From Dysgonamonadaceae bacterium (GTDB lineage Bacteria; Bacteroidota; Bacteroidia; Bacteroidales; Azobacteroidaceae): 64,000 nucleotides of DNA. Below, piece after piece: positions 50,210 to 62,097 of this stretch; position 1 is the stretch's first letter, and each line of letters opens with the position of its first letter. The notes below the pieces were generated by a model, which made no database searches, had not been told where the DNA came from, and was given only the letters and a program-made list of their open reading frames with translations. Made by a program: the position numbers and the translations under genes. Location: contig JAISUK010000067.1 of assembly GCA_031272075.1 (NCBI GenBank), forward strand, positions 1 through 64,000, read 5' to 3'.

Positions 50210-50893
50210 ATGTATTGGCTATTTAACTCTTCAATTGGCAGGAAAGTCGTCATGAGTATTTCGGGAATCTTTCTCGTGCTGTTTCTGCTATTTCACATGT
50301 CGATGAACCTGACACTCGTTTTTTCGCCGGATGGCTATAATCTGATTTGCTCGTTTTTAGGAGCCAATTGGTATGCGCTTGTCGGGACGATGGCGTTAGC
50401 CGCCGGTTTTTTCATCCATATCCTGTATGCCTCCTGGCTGACGCTACAGAACAGGCGTGCGCGCGGAAGCGACAAATACGCTTCATCCAATAAAACGAAA
50501 ACGGAATGGGCGGCAAAGAACATGTATATTCTGGGCGCCATCATTGTGCTTTTTTTGCTGCTTCACATGTATCAGTTTTGGTATAGGATGCAGTTTGCCG
50601 AATTGGCTAATCCTGCGGAAGTCGTCCACGACGGGGCGGCATTGGTGATCGATTTGTTATCCAATCCGCTTTACTGCATTTGCTACTTGTTGTGGTTCGT
50701 TGCAATCTGGTTTCATCTGACCCATGGCGTATGGAGCGTCTTTCAATCGCTGGGTTTGAACAATGCAACGTGGTATCCCCGTGTGAAAGTTATTTCAAAT
50801 ATCGTTGCGACTATCGTCATGATTGGATTTGCAGTCGTCCCGATCTATTTCACAATGCATAAACTCTTATGCGGCGGCTGTTGCGGAATCTGA
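50210..50893 (+). CDS. Succinate dehydrogenase/fumarate reductase cytochrome b subunit
   Basis: SSIGRKVVMSISGIFLVLFLLFHMSMNL; multiple TM; followed by A and B subunits. Confidence 0.93.
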   Translation: MYWLFNSSIGRKVVMSISGIFLVLFLLFHMSMNLTLVFSPDGYNLICSFLGANWYALVGTMALAAGFFIHILYASWLTLQNRRARGSDKYASSNKTKTEWAAKNMYILGAIIVLFLLLHMYQFWYRMQFAELANPAEVVHDGAALVIDLLSNPLYCICYLLWFVAIWFHLTHGVWSVFQSLGLNNATWYPRVKVISNIVATIVMIGFAVVPIYFTMHKLLCGGCCGI

Positions 50894-50927
50894 ATTTCAG
50901 TTACAACTTAATTAAAATTAATCAGTT

Positions 50928-52871
<1,944 letters not shown>

Positions 52872-52876
52872 AAGTC

Positions 52877-53632
52877 ATGGAAAAAGTAATAAATATACAG
52901 TTGAAGATCTGGAGACAAAAAGGACCCAAAGCGAAAGGCGCTTTTGAAACTTATCGTTTGGAAGGCATTTCGGGAGATACTTCATTTTTGGAAATGTTGG
53001 ATATCCTGAATGAAAAATTGATCAATGAAGGGAAGGATCCGATTGTTTTCGATCATGATTGCCGTGAAGGGATTTGCGGGATGTGTTCACTCTATATTAA
53101 CGGACATCCACATGGGCCGGATGAAGATATTACGACCTGCCAATTGCATATGCGCAAATTCAAAGACGGCGAAACCATTGTCGTCGAACCTTGGCGTTCG
53201 GCCGGATTCCCGGTGATTCGTGATCTGATGGTAGACCGTTCGGCCTTTGATAAGATCATTCAGGCCGGAGGCTATATTTCCGTCAATACCGGCGGTGTGC
53301 CGGATGCGAATGCCATTCCGATTCCGAAACAGAAAGCCGATGAAGCGATGGATGCTGCTTCCTGCATCGGTTGCGGTGCTTGTGTGGCGGCATGTAAGAA
53401 CGGTTCGGCGATGCTTTTTGTCTCTGCGAAAGTCAGTCAATTGGCATTGCTGCCCCAAGGTCGCGCCGAAGCTGCCCGCAGGGCGAAAGCGATGGTGGCG
53501 AAGATGGATGAGCTGGGATTCGGAAACTGTACGAATACCATGGCCTGCGAACAGGAATGTCCTAAGAGTGTTTCCATCAGCAATATCGCCCGAATGAACA
53601 GGGAATTTATTGCGGCAAAATTCAGCGATTAA
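52877..53632 (+). CDS. frdB: Succinate dehydrogenase/fumarate reductase iron-sulfur subunit
   Basis: [53 protein letters not shown]. Confidence 0.95.
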   Translation: MEKVINIQLKIWRQKGPKAKGAFETYRLEGISGDTSFLEMLDILNEKLINEGKDPIVFDHDCREGICGMCSLYINGHPHGPDEDITTCQLHMRKFKDGETIVVEPWRSAGFPVIRDLMVDRSAFDKIIQAGGYISVNTGGVPDANAIPIPKQKADEAMDAASCIGCGACVAACKNGSAMLFVSAKVSQLALLPQGRAEAARRAKAMVAKMDELGFGNCTNTMACEQECPKSVSISNIARMNREFIAAKFSD

Positions 53633-53636
53633 TTCG

Positions 53637-54278
53637 TCATATCGGACGCTTTTCAGTAAAAACGACGACGTAATCTGTTGTGGCGATGTAATTCATCCTG
53701 AAAGATTGTCGCTGTTCGGTAAGGGTCTCATGCGCCTCGAAAAAAGATAATCGGTTCATTACGGGTTCAAACGGCGCGACGTGCAGATGTGCCCGGAAAT
53801 CGATGCCGGTTTCGTCCATGGTCTTGAACATACATTCTTTGGCAGACCAATGGAGCAACAAATGAATTGTTTCATTGTCTGTCGACAGGTGCTGACTTTC
53901 GGCTTCGCTCATAAAACGCGCACTGATCTGATGCACCCGCGGCGAGACCGATTCTATATCAATGCCGACAGGAAATTGTTTACCGAGAATGACTGCGGCA
54001 TGGTTGCGGCTATGGCTGATACCGATGTGGTAGGACGAGTCAGTCAGGTGGGGTTTTCCGGCAGGCGTATAGGCGATCGCTTTTTCTTCACCCAGGAGTT
54101 CTTTCAAGAGCAACCGCACCGAAAGCCATTCTCGCTTTCGCTGTTCCGATTTCATTTTTTGCAACGTCGGCAGATACAGCGTTTTGTTCTCAAGCAGATC
54201 CAGCATCGCTACGGAGGATCCGCGAATCTCGCGAATCCCCCATATCAACGTATCTGAAACCGATTCTGCAAAAATCAT
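53637..54278 (-). CDS. 4'-phosphopantetheinyl transferase superfamily protein
   Basis: GIDIESVSPRVHQISARFMSEAE; LLLHWSAKECMFKTM. Confidence 0.9.
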   Translation of the reverse strand: MIFAESVSDTLIWGIREIRGSSVAMLDLLENKTLYLPTLQKMKSEQRKREWLSVRLLLKELLGEEKAIAYTPAGKPHLTDSSYHIGISHSRNHAAVILGKQFPVGIDIESVSPRVHQISARFMSEAESQHLSTDNETIHLLLHWSAKECMFKTMDETGIDFRAHLHVAPFEPVMNRLSFFEAHETLTEQRQSFRMNYIATTDYVVVFTEKRPI

Positions 54279-54293
54279 GAAAGACAGATGGGT

Positions 54294-55805
54294 TTATTGG
54301 CGTTTCACTCCTGCAAACGTCCATTCGTTGCCCAAGTTGCCGACACGCGTTTTCAGATGGAGCGAATCCCCTGTAAAATGACATTCGGCATATTCTGTGT
54401 GTGGTGTCTCAGCGTATTTTAAAGCCAACAACACGGTGGCGCTGTCCGAGATGCTGTAACTGCCGAAAACATTAAACGGAGGAAATTCCCTGAAAGCCCA
54501 AACGCTTGGAAGCAGATTCGGAGCAGGACGCTCGGTTTCGCCTGCAATCCATGTGCCGTTGCCGAATTTCAGATTATATTCGCCCCAATTGACAATGCAG
54601 GTGTCATTGTCGAAATTCAACGCAAACGTGCTTGTTTGGCCGCCAAAGTCCGTGATTGTATAAGTGCCTTCGGCAGATGCCGGAATAGTTGTCGTAGCTG
54701 CGAGCGGCGCTATTTTCAGCGAAGCCAGTTTTTGTTTCAGCGTCTCTGCTGCAACCTTGTTTTCCGGCAATGCTTCCGGGTGCATTGCAGGAAGCAAGAT
54801 ATCCCAAACATAATTGATTTCGCGTTGCATGTTGCCGACATTGGCTTGAATCGCGATCACGGCATCCCAATCGGGCATCACGATGATGTACTGTCCGTAT
54901 GCGCCGTCCGCACGGAAAGCATTGTTGCGACAACGCCAAATCTGATAGCAATAACCTTGTGCCCAGTCGTCAATTGACCGCTGTTCGTCGCTAATTTCAG
55001 GCTTCTGAAGTATTTTAGCGGAAGTAGCCTCTGCAATCCACGATGCAGGAAGAATTTGCTTGCCGTTCCATTGGCCTTTCTGTAAGTATAATTGTCCGAG
55101 TTTTGCCATGTCTTCGGTATGGATACGTAATCCCCATCCTCCGGTATTGACGCCTGTGGGCGAGAGTTCCCACTCTGCGCCTTCGATGGCGAGCGGTTCA
55201 AAAAGACGGGGTGTAAGATAATCCAATACGCGCTGTCCGGTAAGTTTTTGAATGATAGCCGAAAGCATATAGGTAGCCATCGAATTGTAACTGAACACCG
55301 TGCCGGGTTCGTATTTGACAGGGGTGGCGAGAAATGCCTGTTCCCAATTATCAACTTTCCGCGATGATTCGTATTCCTGACCGGTTGCCATCGAAAGCAG
55401 ATTCTTGACGGTCATTTGTTCAAGGTAGGGGCAAACGGTGTCGGGAAGCAAGTCAGGGAAAAAGGAGACGACCTTGTCGTCCACAGTCAGCAGGTTTTCC
55501 GCTACTGCAAAGCCGATTGCGGTAGAGGTAAACGTCTTGCTGGTAGAGTAGATTGTCTGTTTCAATTCCGGTTTGAACGGATCCCACCAGCCTTCGGCGA
55601 TTACTTTCCCGTGCCGCAGCAGGATGAAACTGTGAAATTCGTCGCCGCTGCTCTGTTCGAGCGCTTCAACAAATTTGAGGATACCTTCGGAAGAGACACC
55701 TTCCTTTTCGGGGATGCTGCGCGGCAGCGAACCGATTGCTTTGTCTTTGTTACAGGCGCCCAGCAACAGGGATAGAGAAAAAAGAATACAAATAAGATTT
55801 TTCAT
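54294..55805 (-). CDS. Serine hydrolase (class C beta-lactamase family)
   Basis: SxxK motif YSTSKTFTSTAIGFAVAE; YNSMATYMLSAIIQKLTG; lipobox LLLGAC. Confidence 0.9.
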   Translation of the reverse strand: MKNLICILFSLSLLLGACNKDKAIGSLPRSIPEKEGVSSEGILKFVEALEQSSGDEFHSFILLRHGKVIAEGWWDPFKPELKQTIYSTSKTFTSTAIGFAVAENLLTVDDKVVSFFPDLLPDTVCPYLEQMTVKNLLSMATGQEYESSRKVDNWEQAFLATPVKYEPGTVFSYNSMATYMLSAIIQKLTGQRVLDYLTPRLFEPLAIEGAEWELSPTGVNTGGWGLRIHTEDMAKLGQLYLQKGQWNGKQILPASWIAEATSAKILQKPEISDEQRSIDDWAQGYCYQIWRCRNNAFRADGAYGQYIIVMPDWDAVIAIQANVGNMQREINYVWDILLPAMHPEALPENKVAAETLKQKLASLKIAPLAATTTIPASAEGTYTITDFGGQTSTFALNFDNDTCIVNWGEYNLKFGNGTWIAGETERPAPNLLPSVWAFREFPPFNVFGSYSISDSATVLLALKYAETPHTEYAECHFTGDSLHLKTRVGNLGNEWTFAGVKRQ

Positions 55806-55815
55806 ACGTCAATAA
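55801..55815 (-). repeat. 15-mer TTATTGACGTATGAA spanning the serine hydrolase start codon (copy D)
   Basis: Plus-strand TTCATACGTCAATAA. Confidence 0.9.
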
Positions 55816-55868
55816 AATTAAGCAATTAATGACTGCAAATTTAGGAAAAAGTTGAAAGTTGAAAAATA

Positions 55869-55961
55869 TTTCATACGTCAATAAATTGTTTTAAAAAGTT
55901 CGTATGAAACTCGCATGTCATTATTTTCATTGGCTTGGATGTTTGAAAATAATGCTCGTTT
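55869..55961 (-). repeat. Dispersed ~93-bp repeat, copy B (inverted relative to A)
   Basis: Ungapped match to 18441-18533; contains a perfect 11-bp inverted repeat CATTATTTTCA (55919-55929)/TGAAAATAATG (55944-55954). Confidence 0.9.
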
Positions 55962-55972
55962 CATTACATTTG
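55942..55972 (+). promoter_or_regulatory. Bacteroidota-type promoter overlapping the repeat palindrome
   Basis: TTTG 55942-55945, N19, TACATTTG 55965-55972; ATG of nitroreductase at 56001. Confidence 0.7.
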
Positions 55973-56000
55973 CACCGAATATTCATAAAACTTTAAGCAG

Positions 56001-56804
56001 ATGACCATCATTGAAAGTATTCGGAAGCGTCGGTCGGTTCGCACCTACACCGGAGAACCGCTACGGGAAGCGCATGCGACCCGCGTCAAGCAGTTTATTA
56101 CCGACGTGCAGCCGCCATTCGGCGTCAATGCCCGTATCGAACTGATACAGCCCGACCTGGACGTTAAATCCGTGAAATTGGGCACCTACGGTTGGATCAA
56201 AGGCGCTGTCAATTACTTGGTGTTGATCTACGAAGAAGCGCCTTTTGCTGCAACGGCTGCCGCCTATTTCTTTGAACAGACGGTGCTGTTTTGCACAGGA
56301 TTGGGATTGGCAACCTGTTGGATTGGCGGCTCTTTCAACCGTGCCGATTTTAAGAAACAGCTCATCTTACAGCCGGGTGAAAAGCTGAAAATCGTGTCGC
56401 CGATAGGATATGAGCACGCACAAAAACGTTGGTTCCTGGAAAAAGTCGTGGTCAATGCCGAAAAAAAACATGCATCGCGCAAGCCGTTTGAAGCGCTCTT
56501 TTTCGATTGCGATTTCACTCATCCGTTGCACCAAGCCGATGCAGGCGATTTTGCTACGGTACTGGAGATGGTGCGTTTAGCGCCTTCGGCCAACAATTGG
56601 CAGGAGTGGCGGGTGGTGCGTGACGGAAATCGTTTTCATTTTTATCGGACTGCTTCGCTCTTTGCAGACATCGACATTGGTATTGCCCTCTGTCATTTTG
56701 AACTTACAGCCAATGAATTGGGTATTCATGGCCGGTTTGAACCGTTGAACGAGCATCCCGAAAACGACAAAGCGGCGTATGTCATTTCATGGATACAAAA
56801 TTGA
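56001..56804 (+). CDS. Nitroreductase family protein
   Basis: IIESIRKRRSVRTYTGEPL; GLGLATCWIGGSFNRADF; VRLAPSANNWQEWRVV. Confidence 0.88.
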   Translation: MTIIESIRKRRSVRTYTGEPLREAHATRVKQFITDVQPPFGVNARIELIQPDLDVKSVKLGTYGWIKGAVNYLVLIYEEAPFAATAAAYFFEQTVLFCTGLGLATCWIGGSFNRADFKKQLILQPGEKLKIVSPIGYEHAQKRWFLEKVVVNAEKKHASRKPFEALFFDCDFTHPLHQADAGDFATVLEMVRLAPSANNWQEWRVVRDGNRFHFYRTASLFADIDIGIALCHFELTANELGIHGRFEPLNEHPENDKAAYVISWIQN

Positions 56805-56824
56805 GTGATCTCAAAAAAAATACT

Positions 56825-58318
56825 ATGCAATCGAAAACCCATCATTTTTTCGCCTTTGATCTCGGTGCGACCAGCGGACGGTCTATCTTAGCCACCCTGC
56901 AGGAAGGTCGGTTGACTTTACAGGAACTGACCCGTTTCCCAAACAAATTTGTTCGGCTGGGGAATCGTTATTTTTGGAATATCTATACTTTGTTTGATGA
57001 ACTCAAGCAAGGATTGAAGCGCCTCTCGTCGTTGGGCGTCCAGCCTGATTCCATCGGGATCGACACTTGGGGCGTCGATTTTGTTTATGTTGCCCGCGAT
57101 GGTTCCTTTCTAGGACTCCCGCGCGCCTACCGTGATCCGTATACCAACGACATTCCGGAAGCATATTTTAACCTTGTCCCCAAAAAAGAGGTATACGACC
57201 TGACGGGCATACAGTTTATGAATTTCAACAGTCTGTTTCAACTCTTTGCTTCAAAAAAAGAATCTTCGTCGGCGTTGTTGGCTGCAGAAAATATCCTGTT
57301 TATGCCGGATGCTCTTGCTTACATGCTGACGGGTAGGCAGATCTGTGAATATACGATTGCTTCCACATCACAGTTATTGAATCCGCATACCGGAAAAATA
57401 GAATCGCGATTGCTCGAAGCAGCCGATATTCCTGCGTCCATCGTTTTGCCGCCAATAATGCCCGGTTCGGTCATTGGAACGGTGACTGCGAACATTCGAG
57501 AAGAATGTAAAATCGCCGATGTGCCAGTGATTGCGGTTGCCGGTCATGATACCGCCTCAGCCGTAGCGGCAGTTCCTGCCGAGAATGAGCGTTACGCTTA
57601 CCTGAGTTCCGGCACCTGGTCGTTGATGGGGATTGAGGTGAAGAAGCCCATCATCAATGAGGAAAGCTATCGACTGAATTTTACGAACGAGGGTGGGGTA
57701 GCGGGCACTACCCGTTTTCTGAAAAACATCACGGGCATGTGGCTGTTGGAACAATGCCGGAAGGAATGGGATCAGCAAGGGGCAGCCTATACTTATCCGG
57801 AAATTGTAGCGTTGTCAAATTCCGTTTCGGGTTTCCGATTTCTGATCGATCCCGACAGTCCCGATTTCGTCAATCCGGCAAGCATGACGGGAGCGATTGC
57901 GGCGTATTGTATTCATACCGGTCAAGGACAACCGCTTACGCATGCCGAATACGTCCGTTGCATCTTCGACAGCCTGGCATTGAAATACCGGCGGACGCTT
58001 GATTGCTTGCGACAAATGGCGCCTTTCCCGATCGAAAGATTGCATATTATCGGTGGGGGTTCGCAAAATCAATTGCTGAACAAATTTACGGCCGATGCCA
58101 TCGGGTTACCAGTCGTGGCAGGCCCTTCGGAAGCGACAGCGATCGGAAATGTCATGATGCAGGCGAAGGGACTGGGAGTCGTTGAGTCGTTAGATGAAAT
58201 GCGGCACATCATCCGCGATGCCGTCCCGCTGGAGGTGTTCCATCCGGAAAATACGGCGCAATGGGATGAGGCCTATCTGCGATTCAGGAATATTACGGAA
58301 AATAATCATAAAAGATAA
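56825..58318 (+). CDS. rhaB: Rhamnulokinase
   Basis: FFAFDLGATSGRSILATL; IGIDTWGVDFVYV; GHDTASAVAAVPA; HIIGGGSQNQLLNKFTADA. Start at MQSKTHH (56825). Confidence 0.93.
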   Translation: MQSKTHHFFAFDLGATSGRSILATLQEGRLTLQELTRFPNKFVRLGNRYFWNIYTLFDELKQGLKRLSSLGVQPDSIGIDTWGVDFVYVARDGSFLGLPRAYRDPYTNDIPEAYFNLVPKKEVYDLTGIQFMNFNSLFQLFASKKESSSALLAAENILFMPDALAYMLTGRQICEYTIASTSQLLNPHTGKIESRLLEAADIPASIVLPPIMPGSVIGTVTANIREECKIADVPVIAVAGHDTASAVAAVPAENERYAYLSSGTWSLMGIEVKKPIINEESYRLNFTNEGGVAGTTRFLKNITGMWLLEQCRKEWDQQGAAYTYPEIVALSNSVSGFRFLIDPDSPDFVNPASMTGAIAAYCIHTGQGQPLTHAEYVRCIFDSLALKYRRTLDCLRQMAPFPIERLHIIGGGSQNQLLNKFTADAIGLPVVAGPSEATAIGNVMMQAKGLGVVESLDEMRHIIRDAVPLEVFHPENTAQWDEAYLRFRNITENNHKR

Positions 58319-58336
58319 AAACATAAGTTTGGATAA

Positions 58337-59149
58337 ATGATACAATCAATTTTAAATGAAAAGTCTCTCCTGGCCGATCGTATCTTGGAAGTGGCCGAAG
58401 TAGCCGGCTATCTTTGGCAAAAAGGATGGGCGGAGCGCAATGGCGGGAATATTACGATCAACCTGACAGAAGTGGTTACGGATAAAGTCAGATCGCTCAG
58501 TCCGCTCAGCGAACCGATTCCGATCGGACGCGAACTGTCTAACCTGAAAGATTGCTATTTCTATTGCAAAGGGACGAACAAAAGGATGCGCGACTTGGCA
58601 CGACGACCAATGGACCATGGGGCGGTGATCCGTGTTTTGGACGATTGCAGTTCTTATGTCATTGTTGCCGACAACCCGGTTCAACCGACCTCGGAGATCG
58701 TGCCGCATTTGTCCATACACAATTATTTGCTTGGAAAAGGATCAAGCTACCGCGCCGTCTTGCATACGCATCCGATCGACTTGGTAGCGATGACGCATAA
58801 TCCTGCATTTCTGGAGAAAGACAGGCTCACGTACCTGCTTTGGAGCATGATTCCCGAAACGAGGGCGTTTTGCCCGCGCGGGTTGGGGATTGCCCCGTAT
58901 GCCTTGCCGGGCTCGGTGGAATTGGCGGATAAGATCCTCAGTGAATTGGACGAATACGATGTAGTTATATGGGAAAAACATGGCGTCTGCGCTGTAGCGG
59001 AAAATATTCTGGAAGCGTTCGATATGGTGGATACGCTATCGAAATCCGCACAGATCTACCTCACAGCCAAATCGATGGGATTTGAGCCGGAAGGCATTTC
59101 CATGGAGAAGATGGATGAAATGCGGGAGGCATTCCACTTGCCGAAATAA
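58337..59149 (+). CDS. rhaD: Rhamnulose-1-phosphate aldolase
   Basis: KGWAERNGGNITINLTE; VLHTHPIDLVAMTHN; VVIWEKHGVCAVAENILEAFD. Confidence 0.93.
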   Translation: MIQSILNEKSLLADRILEVAEVAGYLWQKGWAERNGGNITINLTEVVTDKVRSLSPLSEPIPIGRELSNLKDCYFYCKGTNKRMRDLARRPMDHGAVIRVLDDCSSYVIVADNPVQPTSEIVPHLSIHNYLLGKGSSYRAVLHTHPIDLVAMTHNPAFLEKDRLTYLLWSMIPETRAFCPRGLGIAPYALPGSVELADKILSELDEYDVVIWEKHGVCAVAENILEAFDMVDTLSKSAQIYLTAKSMGFEPEGISMEKMDEMREAFHLPK

Positions 59150-59164
59150 CCGGAGTCTTGTCTC

Positions 59165-60604
59165 TCACGCAGGGTTCTTCCGCTTCCATCGCAAGAACAG
59201 GAAGAAAACCACCAGTGTGATTCCGCCGCCAATGCTGTACGACAGTGTGTTGCCCAATCCGAAACCTTCCTTTTCTGCGATGAGGAGGAAAGTAGAACAG
59301 ACCATGGTCATGAAAAGCGCCGGAATCAGTGTGAGGAGATAATTCTTCTTCTCTTTCACCAGGTAGATGGTCACCGCCCAGAGCGTGAAAGTGGCAAGCG
59401 TCTGGTTTGCCCAAGCGAAATAACGCCAAATCAGGTCGAACCCTTCACTATCCTTCAGGCTGTAAAACAACACGCCAAAAGCGACCAAAAACAAAGGAAC
59501 GGCAATGATGAGCCGTTTCAGGATTGGCTTCTGGTCGAAATTCATAAAATCAGAGATGATCAGTCGCGCTGAGCGGAAAGCCGTGTCGCCCGATGTGATG
59601 GGAGCGGCAATCACGCCCAGTAACGCCAAGATAGCGCCGAAAGTTCCCAGCCATTCTTTGCTGATGGTATCGACCACGATGGCAGCATTGGTGCCGCCGA
59701 CAAAAATTTCTTTGCCCTGTTCGGTATTGAAGAAAAAATAACTGGCAGTAGCCGCCCAAATCAGGGCCACAATGCCTTCGGTGACCATCGCTCCGTAAAA
59801 GATGGGGCGCCCTTGCCGTTCGTTCGTCATTGTCCGAGCCATCAACGGCGATTGTGTTGCGTGAAATCCGGAAATGGCACCGCAAGCGATAGAAATAAAC
59901 ATCATCGGAAAAATGGGATTAGAGGCCGCCTGCGGGTGTTTATTGCCCCAGTCTTCCCAGATTTCCGGCAACGATACATGTTGGAAAAAGAATGAAAACA
60001 GGATGCTGATGGCCATGAATAACAGACAGAAGCCGAACAACGGATAAACCTTCCCGATCAGTTTATCGATCGGCAGTAAGGTGGCCAGAATATAGTAAGC
60101 GAGTATGACGATTATCCAGAAAGTCTCGTTCATTACCGATGGAGTCAGTTTGGCCAGTAGACCGGCGGGACCGATGACGAATACCACGCCGACCAGAATC
60201 ATCAGGACGACCATGAATACACGCATAAACTGTTTGATGTTATTACCCAGGTATTTCCCGTGTATTTCGGGAAGGCTCGCTCCACCCATTCGCAGCGAGA
60301 TCATTCCGGATAAATAGTCATGCACCGCACCGGCGAAAATAGTTCCGAACACAATCCAAAGAAAAGAGGAAGTGCCAAATTTGGCGCCCATGATCGCACC
60401 GAATATCGGACCGAGACCGGCGATGTTCAGGAATTGGATCATGAAAATCCGCCACGGTTTCAAAGGGACATAATCCACGCCATCGTATTTGGTAAGCGCA
60501 GGCGTTTTTCGCTGAGGGTCAATTCCAAACAGCTTCTCGATGATTTTTCCATACAGAAAGTAACCCGCAATCAGTACGGCGATCGAAATCAAAAATGTGA
60601 TCAT
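59165..60604 (-). CDS. Carbon starvation protein A family transporter
   Basis: VPLKPWRIFMIQFLNIAGLGPIFGAIMGAKFG; SGFHATQSPLMARTMTNERQGRPIFYGAMVTEGIVALIWA. Confidence 0.93.
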   Translation of the reverse strand: MITFLISIAVLIAGYFLYGKIIEKLFGIDPQRKTPALTKYDGVDYVPLKPWRIFMIQFLNIAGLGPIFGAIMGAKFGTSSFLWIVFGTIFAGAVHDYLSGMISLRMGGASLPEIHGKYLGNNIKQFMRVFMVVLMILVGVVFVIGPAGLLAKLTPSVMNETFWIIVILAYYILATLLPIDKLIGKVYPLFGFCLLFMAISILFSFFFQHVSLPEIWEDWGNKHPQAASNPIFPMMFISIACGAISGFHATQSPLMARTMTNERQGRPIFYGAMVTEGIVALIWAATASYFFFNTEQGKEIFVGGTNAAIVVDTISKEWLGTFGAILALLGVIAAPITSGDTAFRSARLIISDFMNFDQKPILKRLIIAVPLFLVAFGVLFYSLKDSEGFDLIWRYFAWANQTLATFTLWAVTIYLVKEKKNYLLTLIPALFMTMVCSTFLLIAEKEGFGLGNTLSYSIGGGITLVVFFLFLRWKRKNPA

Positions 60605-60683
60605 ACTTGAGGTGATTTTTAAATAATAAGCGAAGGTATGTCATTTTTATGAATATACCAAAAAATCAGCTTCAAGTATGTGT

Positions 60684-62075
60684 TTATTGCTCTGGAGTTC
60701 TTACATAAACGTCTGCCGGGCTACCTTCAAAACCGCTTATTGTACTCGTTATTTGTCCCGTCGAGATACCGATGTAATGCAAATGACCCTCTTCGCCTGC
60801 AAGCAGCGTCGCGGAATCGAGTATTTTCAACATGCTCACTCTGCTGTTGAGTGTCGCAACGGTTTCTATGCTTTGATTTACAGGATTATAGCGATGAATG
60901 GTGTTGCCGGAACTGATGTAGAATACTTCCTGGCCGGCAAGCAACGCCCATCGGCTGTCGGCCTGCAGGATGCCGCTATGGGTGAACGGACGAATGTATT
61001 GCGTGATCACCATCTGTCCTCCGGTAGAGAACTTCAGTTCATAATGCTCTCCGTTGTCGTTTTTGCCGAAGAGGAAAAAGCCGCTATTAGAGGCTGCGAG
61101 GTGAATAAGTTCCAGCCCGATATTCGTTGGATCGAAGACAGCTGGCGGGCCGGGCATCGCAGAAGCGTCGAAAAACATCCCCGCAGGTGGTATGAAGCAT
61201 ACGAGAGCACGGCGCTGTGCGTCGTAACTCCAGAAGAACGTGCCATCGGCGCCAACCGCCAGCGCGGGTGCAAGGGTGTAATTGCCCGGCACCGGCGACC
61301 CGAAGAAGCCATAAACCGGCGCGAGATAATAGGTGGAAAATGCGCCGACATAGAATTTGCCGTTGACGATGCCGCACATCGTAGCGTCGTCGCGGCGGAT
61401 GAACGGTCCCGTCGTCATTGCTCCTTCCGGCTCGGTGAAAAAGTTCTCGCGGAACGTGCGCAGTCGTTCAAGGTTGTCTACATCTATCTCTACGCCGGGG
61501 TTGTCCTCGTCATCGCAAAGCAGCCAGTAACCCAGATAGGGGTGGCCAAGCATGTTCTGATGTTGTGTAGCTACAATCTGTCGCGGATTGTGTGGCAGCG
61601 GTTCGCCGTTGACGATCTCGTAGAGGTTGTCTTGCACTGTTCCGTCCGGTTTCACAAAAGCGAGTTGTGCTTGTCCATCGACGGAAGTCAGTATAAATGT
61701 CCCCGCTGTGAATGCCGTATGTCCTTGAATACTAAACGGGTAAAAATATTTCATTCCGTTGGTTGCATCGCTGACCGTCAGACGACATGAATAGAGTTTG
61801 GCTTTCAGACCGAAATAGATGTCCAGCTTGTCGCCTGTATAGGTGTGTTCCGTCATCTCATCGAGGTCGACGATCGACCATTCAAACGAGAGGGCTTCAG
61901 GTTTGGAAAAGGCAATTGTTGGCTCTATCAACAGACGGTCGCCCACGTTGGCGTCGTAAACTTCGGCGAGTGTGATCACCGGTTCTTCCGGCGCCACATA
62001 GTCGTAGTTGCCGTCGTCTGTAATGCACGACCAGAATACTGTCAGCGCCAATATGCTATATATCTTCAGTTTCAT
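60684..62075 (-). CDS. PKD-like family lipoprotein of SusD-type locus
   Basis: MKLKIYSILALTVFWSCITDDGNYDYVAPEEPVITLAE...LSFEWSIVD lipobox and PKD-like region. Confidence 0.8.
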   Translation of the reverse strand: MKLKIYSILALTVFWSCITDDGNYDYVAPEEPVITLAEVYDANVGDRLLIEPTIAFSKPEALSFEWSIVDLDEMTEHTYTGDKLDIYFGLKAKLYSCRLTVSDATNGMKYFYPFSIQGHTAFTAGTFILTSVDGQAQLAFVKPDGTVQDNLYEIVNGEPLPHNPRQIVATQHQNMLGHPYLGYWLLCDDEDNPGVEIDVDNLERLRTFRENFFTEPEGAMTTGPFIRRDDATMCGIVNGKFYVGAFSTYYLAPVYGFFGSPVPGNYTLAPALAVGADGTFFWSYDAQRRALVCFIPPAGMFFDASAMPGPPAVFDPTNIGLELIHLAASNSGFFLFGKNDNGEHYELKFSTGGQMVITQYIRPFTHSGILQADSRWALLAGQEVFYISSGNTIHRYNPVNQSIETVATLNSRVSMLKILDSATLLAGEEGHLHYIGISTGQITSTISGFEGSPADVYVRTPEQ

Positions 62076-62097
62076 ACGTAAAAAAATTTGTTTGTAA

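Noticed and set aside
60678-61790. 370-aa plus-strand ORF opposite the PKD-like gene
   Set aside because: Low-complexity, Arg/Cys/His-rich shadow translation on the antisense strand of a well-supported lipoprotein; no recognisable domain or signal.
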